DNA from: Gammaproteobacteria bacterium
GTDB taxonomy: Bacteria; Pseudomonadota; Gammaproteobacteria; JAKEHO01
Direction: 5' to 3'
Assembly: GCA_022614965.1 (NCBI GenBank)
Contig: JAKEHO010000002.1
Location: 1 to 46,560, forward strand
DNA: 46,560 bases
The notes beneath the pieces were generated by a model, which did not search any database, was not told where the DNA came from, and was given only the letters and a program-made list of their open reading frames with translations. A program made the position numbers and the translations under genes. This document shows, in pieces, positions 34,506-44,513 of this stretch; the stretch's first letter is position 1; each line of letters opens with the position of its first letter.

Positions 34506-35086
34506 GATGAACTTGCCGTATCTCCTTTACCTTTTTCATCAGCTTGTGGATACACTTGATTAAAGCGTAGGGTAAATTTGCTGATGCGTGTCCCCTGCTG
34601 GTCAGTGGTTTGGATGATGTCAAGTTCTGGTGTCGCCAACCATGGGGACTGCTCGAGATTACGCATGAATGATGAGACTCTTGCATTCGATTGAGCAATG
34701 CCATCAATCGTGATGACAGTGCCTTTTTGAGAAACCTGCGTAAGACTGACTCCGTCGGGCAGGCTTTTCACTAATTCGTCGAACAGGCGAACAATGAGAG
34801 GACGATTGGCCTGCAGCCTCTCAATCGCTCTCATACGTGCTAAAAGTCTTTCTTTTTCTTTTTCGAGTTCATTAATTTCCTTGATCTTCTTGTCCAGTAG
34901 CGCGATCTGTCCTTGCAGGAATTGGTTGCGTGCGTTCTGATGGGAGATTAATTGTTCGAAGTACAAGTGCACGACCCCCCAGACGGCAATGGTTGCAACG
35001 ACGGCCAGCCCTATTGTGATGTAGAATCGAGTTTGGCGCTCTTTGCGCAGAGCGGCGCGCCACGGAAGTAGATTGATCTTCGCCAT
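34502..35086 (-). CDS. pilN: Type IV pilus assembly protein PilN
   Basis: About 194 residues from the ATG at 35086, which overlaps the pilM stop (TAATG). The N-terminal cytoplasmic motif INLLPWR binds PilM. A membrane helix lies at about 21-43, then a coiled coil (LLDKKIKEINELEKEKERLL) and a periplasmic domain. It is part of the inner-membrane alignment complex. Confidence 0.94.
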   Translation of the reverse strand: MAKINLLPWRAALRKERQTRFYITIGLAVVATIAVWGVVHLYFEQLISHQNARNQFLQGQIALLDKKIKEINELEKEKERLLARMRAIERLQANRPLIVRLFDELVKSLPDGVSLTQVSQKGTVITIDGIAQSNARVSSFMRNLEQSPWLATPELDIIQTTDQQGTRISKFTLRFNQVYPQADEKGKGDTASSS

Positions 35087-36147
35087 TAATCGAAGCTCCT
35101 CAGCGCCAGCCCGCAGCACGTCATCAGCGCGGGGGCATCGTTACTCAGTGCCTGTGCGCGAACACCAGAAGCGACGGACATATTGGCGAATGGGTTCGCT
35201 ATGCGTGTGGTCACGCCGGTAGTGGACTCGACGAGTTCTCCGATCCCCGCAATCGATGCGCAACCCCCGGCGAGGAATAGGAGATCAACATTGGTAATTT
35301 GGCTTGACGAGTAAAAGAATTGCATGGCGCGGCTAATTTGCTGAGCCATGGCTTCCTTGAAGGGTTCGAGAACCTCCGGAACATAGTTTTCAGGCAATCC
35401 GCCCTGCCGTTTTGCTTGGCCGGCCTCTTCATAGGAGAGGCCATAGCGCCGCTGAATATCCTCCGTCAGTTGTTTACCGCCGAACGCTTGTTCGCGTGTG
35501 TACATGATCTTGCGATTATCCAATACGCTGAAGGTGGTCATCGCGGCGCCGACATCGGCGATGGCGATGACCCGATCTTTGCCACCGCCGGGCATGTCTT
35601 TGGCAAGCAAGCCAATAGAATTCTCCAGGGCAAAGGCTTCTACATCGATAATTTTTGCGGTGAGACCAGCGATCTCCAATGCCGCTACCCGTACGTCTAC
35701 ATTGTCGCTCCTCGATGCCGCAAGCAACACATCTACTCGTCCTGGTTGGTCAGAGGATGGCCCGAGTACCTCAAAATCCATATTGATCTCTTCCAGCGGA
35801 AATGGGATATATTGGTCAGCTTCGATCTCAATCTGACCTTCCATTTCGCTCTCAGAAAGGTCTGCGGGCATGGAAATGATCTTGGTGATGATGGCGGAAC
35901 CCGCGACAGCAGCGGCGGCGTATTTCGTGCGTGTACCGGCCTTTTTAACTGCCCGAGCAATGGCCTCGCCCACTGCTTCAACATCCGTGATATTTTTTTC
36001 TACTACGGTATTGGGCGGGGTGGGCTCAACGGCGTAGCTTTCGACACGATATCGAGAACCGCTACGCCCGAGTTCAAGCAGTTTTATTGACGTTGAGCTA
36101 ATGTCAACGCCGACAGTCGGAGTGGATTTGCGCTTGAACAGGAGCAC
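35086..36147 (-). CDS. pilM: Type IV pilus assembly ATPase PilM
   Basis: A 353-residue actin-like cytoplasmic protein: TVGVDISSTSIKLLEL phosphate loop, IADVGAAMTTFSVLDN, and LLFLAGGCASIAGIGE. It binds the N-terminus of PilN and anchors the pilMNOPQ complex. It starts with GTG, with AAGGA about 7 bases upstream. First gene of the operon, divergent from ponA. Confidence 0.95.
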   Translation of the reverse strand: MLLFKRKSTPTVGVDISSTSIKLLELGRSGSRYRVESYAVEPTPPNTVVEKNITDVEAVGEAIARAVKKAGTRTKYAAAAVAGSAIITKIISMPADLSESEMEGQIEIEADQYIPFPLEEINMDFEVLGPSSDQPGRVDVLLAASRSDNVDVRVAALEIAGLTAKIIDVEAFALENSIGLLAKDMPGGGKDRVIAIADVGAAMTTFSVLDNRKIMYTREQAFGGKQLTEDIQRRYGLSYEEAGQAKRQGGLPENYVPEVLEPFKEAMAQQISRAMQFFYSSSQITNVDLLFLAGGCASIAGIGELVESTTGVTTRIANPFANMSVASGVRAQALSNDAPALMTCCGLALRSFD

Positions 36148-36342
36148 TGTTTTTCCTTTTTAGTCTCCGTGGTTATGTAGCATACGTCGCCCATAACCTT
36201 AAGTTGCAATGCTAGACTATAGTCAAGCGAAAGTTAAAAAACAAATAGTTTGGCCCGCAATATTTATGAACTTTGTGATATTTTTGGTTTAATAGGCACC
36301 AATACGCCATATATGGGGGCGACAACCTAGTTAATACCCAAC

Positions 36343-38769
36343 ATGTTGCGGCTGATGTTCAATTTCCTCCTGGTGTGCCTTTTCTCGGCCGTAGCGCTGA
36401 CGGCTGCAACGCTCTGGTATTTGGTGCCGAGGTTGCCGGATATCGAAGCGCTCAAGGACGTCCAGATGCAGGTGCCGCTGCGGGTATACACGCAGGAGCT
36501 GTCCCTGATTGCGGAATTTGGAGAAAAACGGCGGGAGCCGGTTAAACTCAGTGAGGTTCCCCCGTTGTTGATCAAGGCGATTTTGGCCGCCGAGGATGAT
36601 CGTTTCTACGAGCACCCCGGGGCGGATTGGCAGGGTCTTCTGCGTGCTGCGATTCAGCTTGTTCGCACGGGCGAAAAGACACAAGGCGGCAGCACGATCA
36701 CGATGCAAGTCGCACGCAATTTTTTCCTCACCCGGGAGAAGAGCTATCTACGTAAACTGAACGAGATCCTGCTTGCGCTCAAGATTGAGCGGGAGCTGTC
36801 GAAAGATGCGATCCTCGAGCTATACCTCAACAAGATCTATCTTGGGCAGAGGGCTTACGGGGTTGCAGCCGCAGCCCAGGTATATTACGGGACCGATATC
36901 CGGTCGCTGACGCTTCCCCAAATTGCCATGATTGCGAGCCTGCCGAAGGCGCCATCCACGACCAACCCTATTACTGATCCGGCACGGGCACTCGAGCGCA
37001 GAAGCTACGTACTCGGACGAATGCTTGAGCTTGGATTTATCACGCAGCCGGAGTATGCCGCGGCAATCGCCGCACCCCAAGTCGCAAGCCTGCATAACCC
37101 GGCGGTGGAGGCAAATGCGCCTTATTTTGCGGAGATGGTGCGCGCCTACATGCTCAAGCACTATGGTGAGGCAGCCTATACCAGCGGATACCGTGTCATT
37201 ACCACAATAATTAATCGCTTACAAACCGCGGCTAATTGGAGTTTGCGTAAAGCGCTGCTGGAGTATGACCGACGCCACGGTTACCGGGGGGCCGAACGCC
37301 ACATTGAGCTTGACGCGCACTCTTCGGAAGATGACTGGTCAGCCCACCTCGCGGGGTCTGCCCCTCTAGGCGATTTGTTTCCGGCACTGGTTGTGGAGCG
37401 CGACGAGCAGTCAGCCGTTGTCTATTTGCGGGACGTCGGCCCAGTGATCCTCGACTGGTCCAGCCTCTCTTGGGCCCGGCCTTATTTAGACGAAAACCAT
37501 CGTGGGCCCGCGCCTAAGAGGGCGGCGGATATCCTTAACCTAGGCGATGTCGTACGCGTGCAGTTGACCGAAGAAGGAAAATGGCGGCTTGTTCAACTCC
37601 CGGCCATTGAGGGCGGCCTAGTCGCGATGAGGCCGGATGACGGAGCGTTACTTGCACTCATCGGGGGATTTGATTTTCAGCGAAGTAAGTTTAATCGTGT
37701 GACGCAGGCTCGACGACAACCAGGCTCTAGCTTTAAGCCATTCATCTACTCGGCCGCGCTGGATTCCGGCTATACGGCCGCCAGTCTCATTAATGATGCC
37801 CCCGTTATATTTAATGACCCGGGTCTTGAAGCAGTTTGGCGACCTGAAAACTACAGCGGTAGAACGCACGGACCTACCCGGTTGCGTGAAGCACTGACCT
37901 ACTCACGTAACTTAGTCTCTATACGCCTTCTGAATTCCATCGGTGTATCCAAAACCATTGCATATCTTGATCGGTTTGGTTTCGATGTTGAGCAACTTCC
38001 GAAAAATTTGTCTCTAGCGCTCGGTAGCGGTGCGGCGACCCCTCTGCAACTTGTAACCGGCTTTGCCGTTTTTGCAAACGGTGGATATTACGTTGAACCG
38101 TATTTTATTGATCGAATTGAGACGTATGACGGCCGCGTGGTGATGCGCAGTGAGCCCAAAAAGGTCTGCCATGAGTGCAGGTCTGCAGACTCTACGCGAG
38201 ATGCGTTTGCATTATCGGTTGACACAGACAGTGGAGCTTTGGCGGTATTGGAATCTGGTGAGATGGACGCGGAACGTGTAATCAGCCCGCAGAACGCCTG
38301 GATTATGGATTCAATGATGCGAGACGTAATCCGCCGTGGTACCGGTCAGGGCGCCCGCGAACTGGCACGCGATGATCTGTCCGGGAAGACGGGAACGACG
38401 AATGACCAGAGAGACGCGTGGTTTTCAGGTTTCAATACTCAAATAGTTGCTACTGCGTGGGTGGGGTTTGATCAGTTTCAGCCACTTGGTGATCTCGAAA
38501 CTGGTGCGCGGGCCGCACTCCCCATGTGGGTAGAGTTTATGCGAACTGCACTCGAAGGTATGCCGCCATTGATATTGGAGCGTCCTCCCGGTTTAGTCGA
38601 AGTGCGTATTGATCCTGAGACGGGACAGCTTGCAAGCGCAGATAACTCGCGGGCGATCTTTGAGACCTTCAGAATTGAAGACGTTCCCAAGAATCTTTCC
38701 GGTGAACCAATACCGACTACTCACAGCGACGCGGTTGGGACGGAAGATATCCCAGAACAACTCTTCTAA
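36343..38769 (+). CDS. mrcA: Penicillin-binding protein 1A, bifunctional
   Basis: An 808-residue class A peptidoglycan synthase with an N-terminal membrane anchor (about 4-28). The glycosyltransferase domain has Glu84 in AAEDDRFYEHPGADW and GGSTITMQVARN. An OB-like insert region is followed by the transpeptidase with SSFK (Ser462, Lys465), SRN (Ser521, Asn523) and KTGTTN (Lys682). Length is normal. It is divergently transcribed from pilM, the usual gammaproteobacterial order. No strong ribosome binding site is seen. Confidence 0.96.
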   Translation: MLRLMFNFLLVCLFSAVALTAATLWYLVPRLPDIEALKDVQMQVPLRVYTQELSLIAEFGEKRREPVKLSEVPPLLIKAILAAEDDRFYEHPGADWQGLLRAAIQLVRTGEKTQGGSTITMQVARNFFLTREKSYLRKLNEILLALKIERELSKDAILELYLNKIYLGQRAYGVAAAAQVYYGTDIRSLTLPQIAMIASLPKAPSTTNPITDPARALERRSYVLGRMLELGFITQPEYAAAIAAPQVASLHNPAVEANAPYFAEMVRAYMLKHYGEAAYTSGYRVITTIINRLQTAANWSLRKALLEYDRRHGYRGAERHIELDAHSSEDDWSAHLAGSAPLGDLFPALVVERDEQSAVVYLRDVGPVILDWSSLSWARPYLDENHRGPAPKRAADILNLGDVVRVQLTEEGKWRLVQLPAIEGGLVAMRPDDGALLALIGGFDFQRSKFNRVTQARRQPGSSFKPFIYSAALDSGYTAASLINDAPVIFNDPGLEAVWRPENYSGRTHGPTRLREALTYSRNLVSIRLLNSIGVSKTIAYLDRFGFDVEQLPKNLSLALGSGAATPLQLVTGFAVFANGGYYVEPYFIDRIETYDGRVVMRSEPKKVCHECRSADSTRDAFALSVDTDSGALAVLESGEMDAERVISPQNAWIMDSMMRDVIRRGTGQGARELARDDLSGKTGTTNDQRDAWFSGFNTQIVATAWVGFDQFQPLGDLETGARAALPMWVEFMRTALEGMPPLILERPPGLVEVRIDPETGQLASADNSRAIFETFRIEDVPKNLSGEPIPTTHSDAVGTEDIPEQLF

Positions 38770-38775
38770 AACAGA

Positions 38776-39411
38776 ATGGCGACTCGCTATAAGAGCAGCG
38801 AACAACAGTTGCGCCAGCGGATAGCCCACTGTGCGGCCCGATTTATGGCCGAAAGTGGTGTGGACAGCTATCTGGTAGCGAAACAAAAAGCAGCTCAACA
38901 GATGGGTGTAACGGCGAGTCAGCACCTGCCCAGTAACAGGGAGATCGAGAAAGCCTGTCAGGAATATCAGCGCATCTTCAAAGCAAATAGCCAGCCGCGA
39001 CGGTTACAGGCACTGCGTGTAAGCGCGCTGAACGCTATGCGATTGTTTATGTCGTTTACTCCACGCCTCGTAGGAGCGGTTCTGAGCGGGACTGCGGGCG
39101 AGCACACTGAGGTGAGCCTTCATTTGTTTACTGATACACCTGAGGAAGTCGGGCTGTTTTTGCTCGATCACGCTATTCCTTACAATTTGGGAGAGCGACG
39201 TTTGCGCATCGATGCGAGCACAGCCATGTCGTACCCAGCCTATCGGTTTATGGCCGGTGATGTCCCTGTTGAGCTTGCAGTATTCCCGCTCAACGGATTG
39301 CGCCAGGCCCCACAAAGTCCGGTTGATGGGAAACCGATGCGGCGGGCAAGAATCGCGGAGGTCGAGCAACTCGTTCAAGATGCTGCAACCGAACACGGCC
39401 TCGCAATATGA
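38776..39411 (+). CDS. Conserved nucleotidyltransferase-like protein of unknown function
   Basis: A 211-residue protein 6 bp after ponA and 15 bp before priA, probably co-transcribed. The N-terminal half is helical (RIAHCAARFMAESGVDSYLVAKQKAAQQMG...LPSNREIEKACQEYQRIF). The C-terminal half carries FTPRLVGAVLSGTAGEHTEVSLHLF, which resembles a nucleotidyltransferase-fold core. FMAGDVPVELAVFP and GLRQAPQSPVDGKPMRRA follow. I recall the same pattern in conserved proteins of beta- and gammaproteobacteria. The catalytic Asp pair expected of nucleotidyltransferases is not clear, so activity is unknown. Confidence 0.75.
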   Translation: MATRYKSSEQQLRQRIAHCAARFMAESGVDSYLVAKQKAAQQMGVTASQHLPSNREIEKACQEYQRIFKANSQPRRLQALRVSALNAMRLFMSFTPRLVGAVLSGTAGEHTEVSLHLFTDTPEEVGLFLLDHAIPYNLGERRLRIDASTAMSYPAYRFMAGDVPVELAVFPLNGLRQAPQSPVDGKPMRRARIAEVEQLVQDAATEHGLAI

Positions 39412-39426
39412 TATGCACTCACATTG

Positions 39427-41643
39427 ATGAGCCGGAGCCCAATGGCAGTCTTGCAAGTCGCTCTGCCTGCCCCCCTGCGCCATTATTTTGATTATCTTCC
39501 TCCCCCGAATTGTGACATTGACAGGTTGATACCTGGCGTCCGTCTCCGCGTGCCGTTTGGATCAGGGCACCGGGTTGGGATGTTAATGTCAGTTACCGAT
39601 AAAACCGAGCTTGCACGCGAGCAGCTTAAATGGGTATCAGCGGTCGTAGACGACGAACCGTTGCTATCGGCGCCCCACTTGGCGTTCCTCAAATGGGCAG
39701 GTGATTACTACCATCACCCTATTGGGGAGACGGTGTTTGCATGTCTGCCGTCGCTGCTGCGCAAAGGAAGGCCCGCCCGTCAGCGCAGAGAGATACGGTG
39801 GCGTCTCTCGCCAGAGGGGTGCCACATCAAACCTGACAGTCTTAGACGCGCTCCACGTCAGGTGGGATTACTTGAGTTCCTGCGCCAATACCCTGAAGGG
39901 GTGACACGCAAGCAACTTTCCGAACTCGGTTGGGGGTGGCGTACTGCCATTCGAGCGTTGATGGACAGAGGCTGGGTTGATACCTATGAGTACGCGGGTA
40001 CGTCGCAGGGGGGCAGAGGGCAACGTGAACCTGCGCTTGCGCTCAATGTGGCGCAAGAACAGGCGGTTTCGGCAATCTGTTCTTCTCTTGGCACGTTTCA
40101 ACCATTTCTGTTGGATGGCGTCACGGGGAGCGGCAAAACAGAAGTATATTTACAGGTCATCGACCGCGTGATCCGAGAAGGCAAACAGGCGTTGGTGTTG
40201 ATACCTGAGATCGGTCTGACGCCCCAGGCCGTCGACCGGTTTCGCCGGCGATTTGCTGTTCCCATCGCCGTCGTGCATTCAGCGCTATCGGACCAGGAAA
40301 GGTTAAATGCCTGGCTGATGGCACGGGACGGTAGTGCATCGATTGTGATCGGTACCCGCTCTGCCGTGTGGACTCCATTACGGTACCCTGGTGCCATCAT
40401 TGTCGACGAAGAGCACGATCTATCGTACAAACAGCACGAGGGATTTCGTTACTCCGCCCGCGATCTTGCTGTTGTGCGTGCACAAAGGGCCAAAATCCCC
40501 GTGCTGCTCGGTACTGCCACCCCATCGCTGGAATCGCTATACAATGTTGACCTAGGGCGCTACCGACATTTAATTCTTCCCGAGCGGGCCGGTGACGCGG
40601 CCTCTCCAAAGATCGAGGTACTGGATATGCGACGCCGGCCAATGCACGCTGCGCTATCAGTAACTCTATTAGAAGCTATCAGGACAAATTTGAACCAGGG
40701 GCGCCAAGTCCTCTTGTTTCTTAATCGGCGTGGATTTGCTCCTGCCATGCTGTGCCATCATTGCGGCTGGGTCGCAGGTTGCAAACGCTGCGATGTGCAT
40801 GTGACCTATCACAAGGAAAGGGATCTGCTGGTTTGTCACCACTGTGGCGCTGATCGTAGGCCAGAGACATCTTGCCCGTCCTGCGGCGGTTGCGATCTGA
40901 TTGCCGTTGGCCATGGAACTGAGCGATTAGCCCAACTGTTAGAGGATCTTTTCCCACAGAATCGTGTTGTTCGCATTGATCGTGACAGCACACGCCGGAA
41001 GAGAGCGATGCAGGAGATGCTGGATACAATACAATCGGGTAGCGCAGGTATCTTGATTGGCACGCAGATGCTGGCAAAAGGCCACCACTTTCCTAACGTG
41101 ACGCTAGTCGGCGTGGTCGATGCTGACAGCGGCCTGTTCGGGGCTGATTTTCGATCCAGCGAACGCATGGCGCAGCTAGTCATGCAGGTTGCTGGACGAG
41201 CCGGGCGTGCCAAGCGTCCAGGGACCGTGTTTATCCAGACGCACCATCCTGATCATCATTTATTAAGATCGCTGATTGAGCATGGTTACGGGCGATTCGC
41301 ACGTGAGGCGCTGGTGGAGCGACGCGAGGCCAAATTGCCCCCATATACCCGCCTCACACTCCTGCGTGCGGACGCCCACAGCCAAGGCGCAACCTACAAC
41401 TTTCTAAGTGAAGCGCGGATTGAGGCGCTTAAGCTCGCTAAGGGTGGGATTGACGTATTTGGGCCCGTGCGGGCACCGATTGAACGGCGCGCGGGTCGCT
41501 ACCGAGGGCAGCTACTCATTCAGGCGCACAGCCGAAACCTATTGCAGCGGATGCTAAATCCATGGGTACATCAGGTTGAGAATTTGAAAACGGCCCGCAA
41601 GGTACGGTGGTCGCTCGATGTGGACCCACAGGAAATGTTGTGA
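39427..41643 (+). CDS. priA: Primosomal replication restart helicase PriA
   Basis: About 738 residues from the ATG at 39427 (a TTG lies directly before). It has an N-terminal 3'-end-binding domain (VALPAPLRHYFDYLPP, LRVPFGSGHRVGM), a winged-helix region, and a helicase with Walker A GVTGSGKT (Lys237) and DEEH (Asp327). Zinc cysteines lie in CHHCGWVAGCKRC, CHHCGAD and CPSCGGC. Motifs IGTQMLAKGHHFPNVTLVG and QVAGRAGRAKRPG follow. It restarts stalled forks. Confidence 0.97.
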   Translation: MSRSPMAVLQVALPAPLRHYFDYLPPPNCDIDRLIPGVRLRVPFGSGHRVGMLMSVTDKTELAREQLKWVSAVVDDEPLLSAPHLAFLKWAGDYYHHPIGETVFACLPSLLRKGRPARQRREIRWRLSPEGCHIKPDSLRRAPRQVGLLEFLRQYPEGVTRKQLSELGWGWRTAIRALMDRGWVDTYEYAGTSQGGRGQREPALALNVAQEQAVSAICSSLGTFQPFLLDGVTGSGKTEVYLQVIDRVIREGKQALVLIPEIGLTPQAVDRFRRRFAVPIAVVHSALSDQERLNAWLMARDGSASIVIGTRSAVWTPLRYPGAIIVDEEHDLSYKQHEGFRYSARDLAVVRAQRAKIPVLLGTATPSLESLYNVDLGRYRHLILPERAGDAASPKIEVLDMRRRPMHAALSVTLLEAIRTNLNQGRQVLLFLNRRGFAPAMLCHHCGWVAGCKRCDVHVTYHKERDLLVCHHCGADRRPETSCPSCGGCDLIAVGHGTERLAQLLEDLFPQNRVVRIDRDSTRRKRAMQEMLDTIQSGSAGILIGTQMLAKGHHFPNVTLVGVVDADSGLFGADFRSSERMAQLVMQVAGRAGRAKRPGTVFIQTHHPDHHLLRSLIEHGYGRFAREALVERREAKLPPYTRLTLLRADAHSQGATYNFLSEARIEALKLAKGGIDVFGPVRAPIERRAGRYRGQLLIQAHSRNLLQRMLNPWVHQVENLKTARKVRWSLDVDPQEML

Positions 41644-41796
41644 TGATGAACGGGTACCGGGGTTAGGTAGTACGGACAACATCACTCGGCCAAGGGAAAA
41701 ATAGGTGATCGTCCTTATGCCGGTGTACTCTGGATGTACATTCTCGCTTGCCAGGGCGCACGTTACAATGTGCCATTTTTTTTCCAGGGATTTCAC

Positions 41797-43551
41797 TTGA
41801 AGCGCGATCTGGAACGTTTGATTACCGAGGCGCTGGCCGCGTTGCAGCGGGAAGGGGTGCTAAGTATCGACACGCTGCCCACGGTGCAGATTGAACGGAC
41901 ACGCGATGCCCGGCACGGTGACTTTGCCTGTAACGTTGCGATGGTGCTCGCCACAACATCACGTATTAAGCCGCGCGAACTGGCAGAAAGAATTTGCGCT
42001 GCAATACCTGCCGCTACCTTCGATATCGTCGAAAAGGTTGAGGTCGCGGATCCCGGATTTATTAACTTCTTCCTTAAGTTCGACCTCTTTCATAGCGCTC
42101 CTGCAGAGATACTAAAGAAGAAGGAAAAATACGGACGCTCAAATGGTGGGCAAGGCAAGCGCGTTATTGTCGAATTCGTCTCTGCGAATCCCACGGGCCC
42201 GTTGCACGTAGGGCACGGGCGAGGCGCGGCCTACGGGGACGCTGTGGCGAATCTGCTGGAGGCCATCGGTTTCAATGTGCACCGTGAGTATTATATTAAT
42301 GATACTGGACGGCAGATGGATATCCTTGGGCTTAGTGTCTGGCTACGCTATCTAGAGCGATGCGGTGAACTCATCGAGTTTCCAATCAACGCCTATCGAG
42401 GAGACTATATAAAGGACATCGCCATCGCACTCCACAAGAAGGAAGGCACATCGCTTTGTCGTTCAGCAGACGTCGTAATGCAAGGCGTCCCGCCGGAGAT
42501 CGATGCGGAGGCGCAGCTGGATCGGCTAATCGAGCAGGCGGAAGCACTCATCGGCAAGGAGGATTTTCGAAAGGTAACCGATCTGGCCATCCAAGCGATG
42601 CTCGAAGATATTCGAGAGGATCTCGCCCAATTCGGCGTTGAATTTGATGAATGGTTCTCGGAGCGTTCGCTAGTCGGTAGCCAGGCCGTAGAGAAAGTGA
42701 TCGATCGCCTCAAAAAGGGTCGACATACCTACAGCGAGGGGGGAGCATTCTGGTTTAAAGCCTCTGGGTTCCGAGACGAAAAGGATCGAGTCCTCGTGCG
42801 GGAAAATGGACAGCCGACCTATTTTGCGTTGGATGCTGCGTACCATCTGGACAAGTTCAACAGACATTTTGATCGAATGATTGATATTTGGGGTGCGGAT
42901 CATCATGGCTATGTGCCGAGACTGAAGGCAGTCATTGAGGCGATGGGAGAGGATCGCGAAAAGTTGGATGTCCGCCTGGTACAATTCGTGTCGCTTTATC
43001 GGGGCCAGGAGAAAGTCCAGATGTCGACGCGATCGGGGGAGTTTGTGACCCTTAGAGAACTGCGTGAGGAGATCGGCCGCGACGCCGCGCGGTTTTTCTA
43101 TATATTGCGCAAGAGCGAGCAACATCTGGATTTTGATCTCCAACTTGCAAAGTCGCAATCTAGCGATAATCCTGTGTATTACATTCAATATGCGCACGCA
43201 AGAATATGCAGTGTGATGAGGCAGATGGAACAGAAAAATCTCCGCTGGGACCCAGATGAAGGCGTCAGAAATCTTTCAAAACTTACTGAACCACATGAAA
43301 ACGCATTGCTGGCAACACTAATCTTATATCCAGGCTTGGTCGAGGACGCGGCGCAGAGTGAGGAGCCACACCAGCTTGCCTACTACCTGCGCGAACTCGC
43401 CAATGACTTCCACACGTATTACAACGCACACCAGTTTTTGGTGGATGACGAGCCGTTGCGCGATGCCCGCATCTGCTTGATTCAGGCCACTGGTCAGGTT
43501 TTGCGTAATGGCCTTGGCCTTTTGGGTGTATCAGCACCGGAAGCAATGTAA
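41797..43551 (+). CDS. argS: Arginyl-tRNA synthetase
   Basis: A class I synthetase of about 584 residues. The TTG at 41797 is preferred: the family N-terminus begins here (LKRDLERLITEALAAL), and CCAGGGA lies about 6 bases upstream. An in-frame ATG at 41734 would add 21 non-family residues. A possible -10 box TACAAT (41764-41769) lies between the two. The HIGH-type motif is ANPTGPLHVGHGRG, the KMSKS-type motif is VQMSTRSG, and the C-terminal DALR anticodon-binding domain spans FYILRKSEQ to the end. Confidence 0.95.
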   Translation: MKRDLERLITEALAALQREGVLSIDTLPTVQIERTRDARHGDFACNVAMVLATTSRIKPRELAERICAAIPAATFDIVEKVEVADPGFINFFLKFDLFHSAPAEILKKKEKYGRSNGGQGKRVIVEFVSANPTGPLHVGHGRGAAYGDAVANLLEAIGFNVHREYYINDTGRQMDILGLSVWLRYLERCGELIEFPINAYRGDYIKDIAIALHKKEGTSLCRSADVVMQGVPPEIDAEAQLDRLIEQAEALIGKEDFRKVTDLAIQAMLEDIREDLAQFGVEFDEWFSERSLVGSQAVEKVIDRLKKGRHTYSEGGAFWFKASGFRDEKDRVLVRENGQPTYFALDAAYHLDKFNRHFDRMIDIWGADHHGYVPRLKAVIEAMGEDREKLDVRLVQFVSLYRGQEKVQMSTRSGEFVTLRELREEIGRDAARFFYILRKSEQHLDFDLQLAKSQSSDNPVYYIQYAHARICSVMRQMEQKNLRWDPDEGVRNLSKLTEPHENALLATLILYPGLVEDAAQSEEPHQLAYYLRELANDFHTYYNAHQFLVDDEPLRDARICLIQATGQVLRNGLGLLGVSAPEAM

Positions 43552-44156
43552 TGGCCCGGGACTATAAACACGTCGCTGAGGGAAAGGTACAGCCAAAACG
43601 CAGTCGTGAGTGGCCTTTCTTTACACTCGGCCTTGCGCTTGGCCTGTTCGTGGCAGCGATTGTGTATCTTAAGGAACGCACTCCGCATACGGTTCAACTG
43701 CAGGCCGTCCAAGAAATTGCGAGTGAGGTCGATGCTCGTGCGGCGCAGAACGAGGAAAGTGCGCCGCTTCTTGCGCCGCCCAAGCCGCGCTTCGACTTTT
43801 ACACGATCCTTCCTGAAATGGAAGTGAAGGTCCCAGACTGGGAGATCGGATCCCATGGACAGACACCACAGCCACATCTGCAACCGGGGATCTATGTCAT
43901 TCAGGTTGGTTCATTCCGCAAGCTCGACGAGGCGGATCGTGTCAAGGCAAGATTGGCGTTGGTGGGAATCAAAGCGGAGATACAGCGCGTCGTGATGAAT
44001 GGCCAAGATGCGTGGCACCGAGTCCGTATCGGGCCGTTCAAGGACCTTGAAAGCCTGAACGAGATGCGTGAGCGTCTGATGGAGAATGGCCTCGACTTCA
44101 TGCTATTGAGGATCAAGTCAGAGGATGAAACGCAAGGGCGTGACTGGCGAGGCTAA
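43551..44156 (+). CDS. FtsN-like SPOR-domain protein
   Basis: A 201-residue bitopic inner-membrane protein with a short cytoplasmic part, one membrane helix (about 23-40), a periplasmic linker, and a C-terminal SPOR domain (about 111-190: GIYVIQVGSFRKLDEADRVK...GQDAWHRVRIGPFKDLESLN). SPOR domains bind denuded glycan at the division site. FtsN is the closest role by architecture and by its place after argS. It overlaps argS by one base (TAATG). Confidence 0.88.
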   Translation: MARDYKHVAEGKVQPKRSREWPFFTLGLALGLFVAAIVYLKERTPHTVQLQAVQEIASEVDARAAQNEESAPLLAPPKPRFDFYTILPEMEVKVPDWEIGSHGQTPQPHLQPGIYVIQVGSFRKLDEADRVKARLALVGIKAEIQRVVMNGQDAWHRVRIGPFKDLESLNEMRERLMENGLDFMLLRIKSEDETQGRDWRG

Positions 44157-44513
44157 CGGCATCAAGCTATCCGATTCAGGGTAGTGGATCTCTTGACGCT
44201 AACGGTCTTCATCCTTCTATCTTATGTTCCTTACTGCCGGCTGCTTATGGTATAGCGCAAGGTCTCATTTCTGGGTGCTGGCGCTACATCGATTAGGGGC
44301 AATTAGAAGATTGCCCCGTCCATTGGGTCGCGGCTGCAGATGAGGTCTTGCGGCTTTAGAGCCTCGCTAATCTTGAAAGGCTTCCTCTGCGAGTGGCTGT
44401 AATGATTGTACTGCCTATGAAGAATGAGGGTGGCCCCGGCGGGCCAGTACGGGCAGTCTCCCATTGTGCCGAAAGAAGATGATCCGTAATCGTCTTGCAG
44501 GCTAGCCGGGCCC
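44157..44513. other. Intergenic region between the SPOR gene and the outer-membrane protein gene
   Basis: About 360 bases between convergent genes. A minus-strand frame (44303-44563) partly overlaps the outer-membrane protein gene and shows no known domain. No clear terminator with a T-run is seen. Confidence 0.4.

Noticed and set aside
41734..41796. Longer argS beginning at ATG 41734
   Set aside because: The added residues do not belong to the family, and a TTG with a good ribosome binding site fits the N-terminus better.
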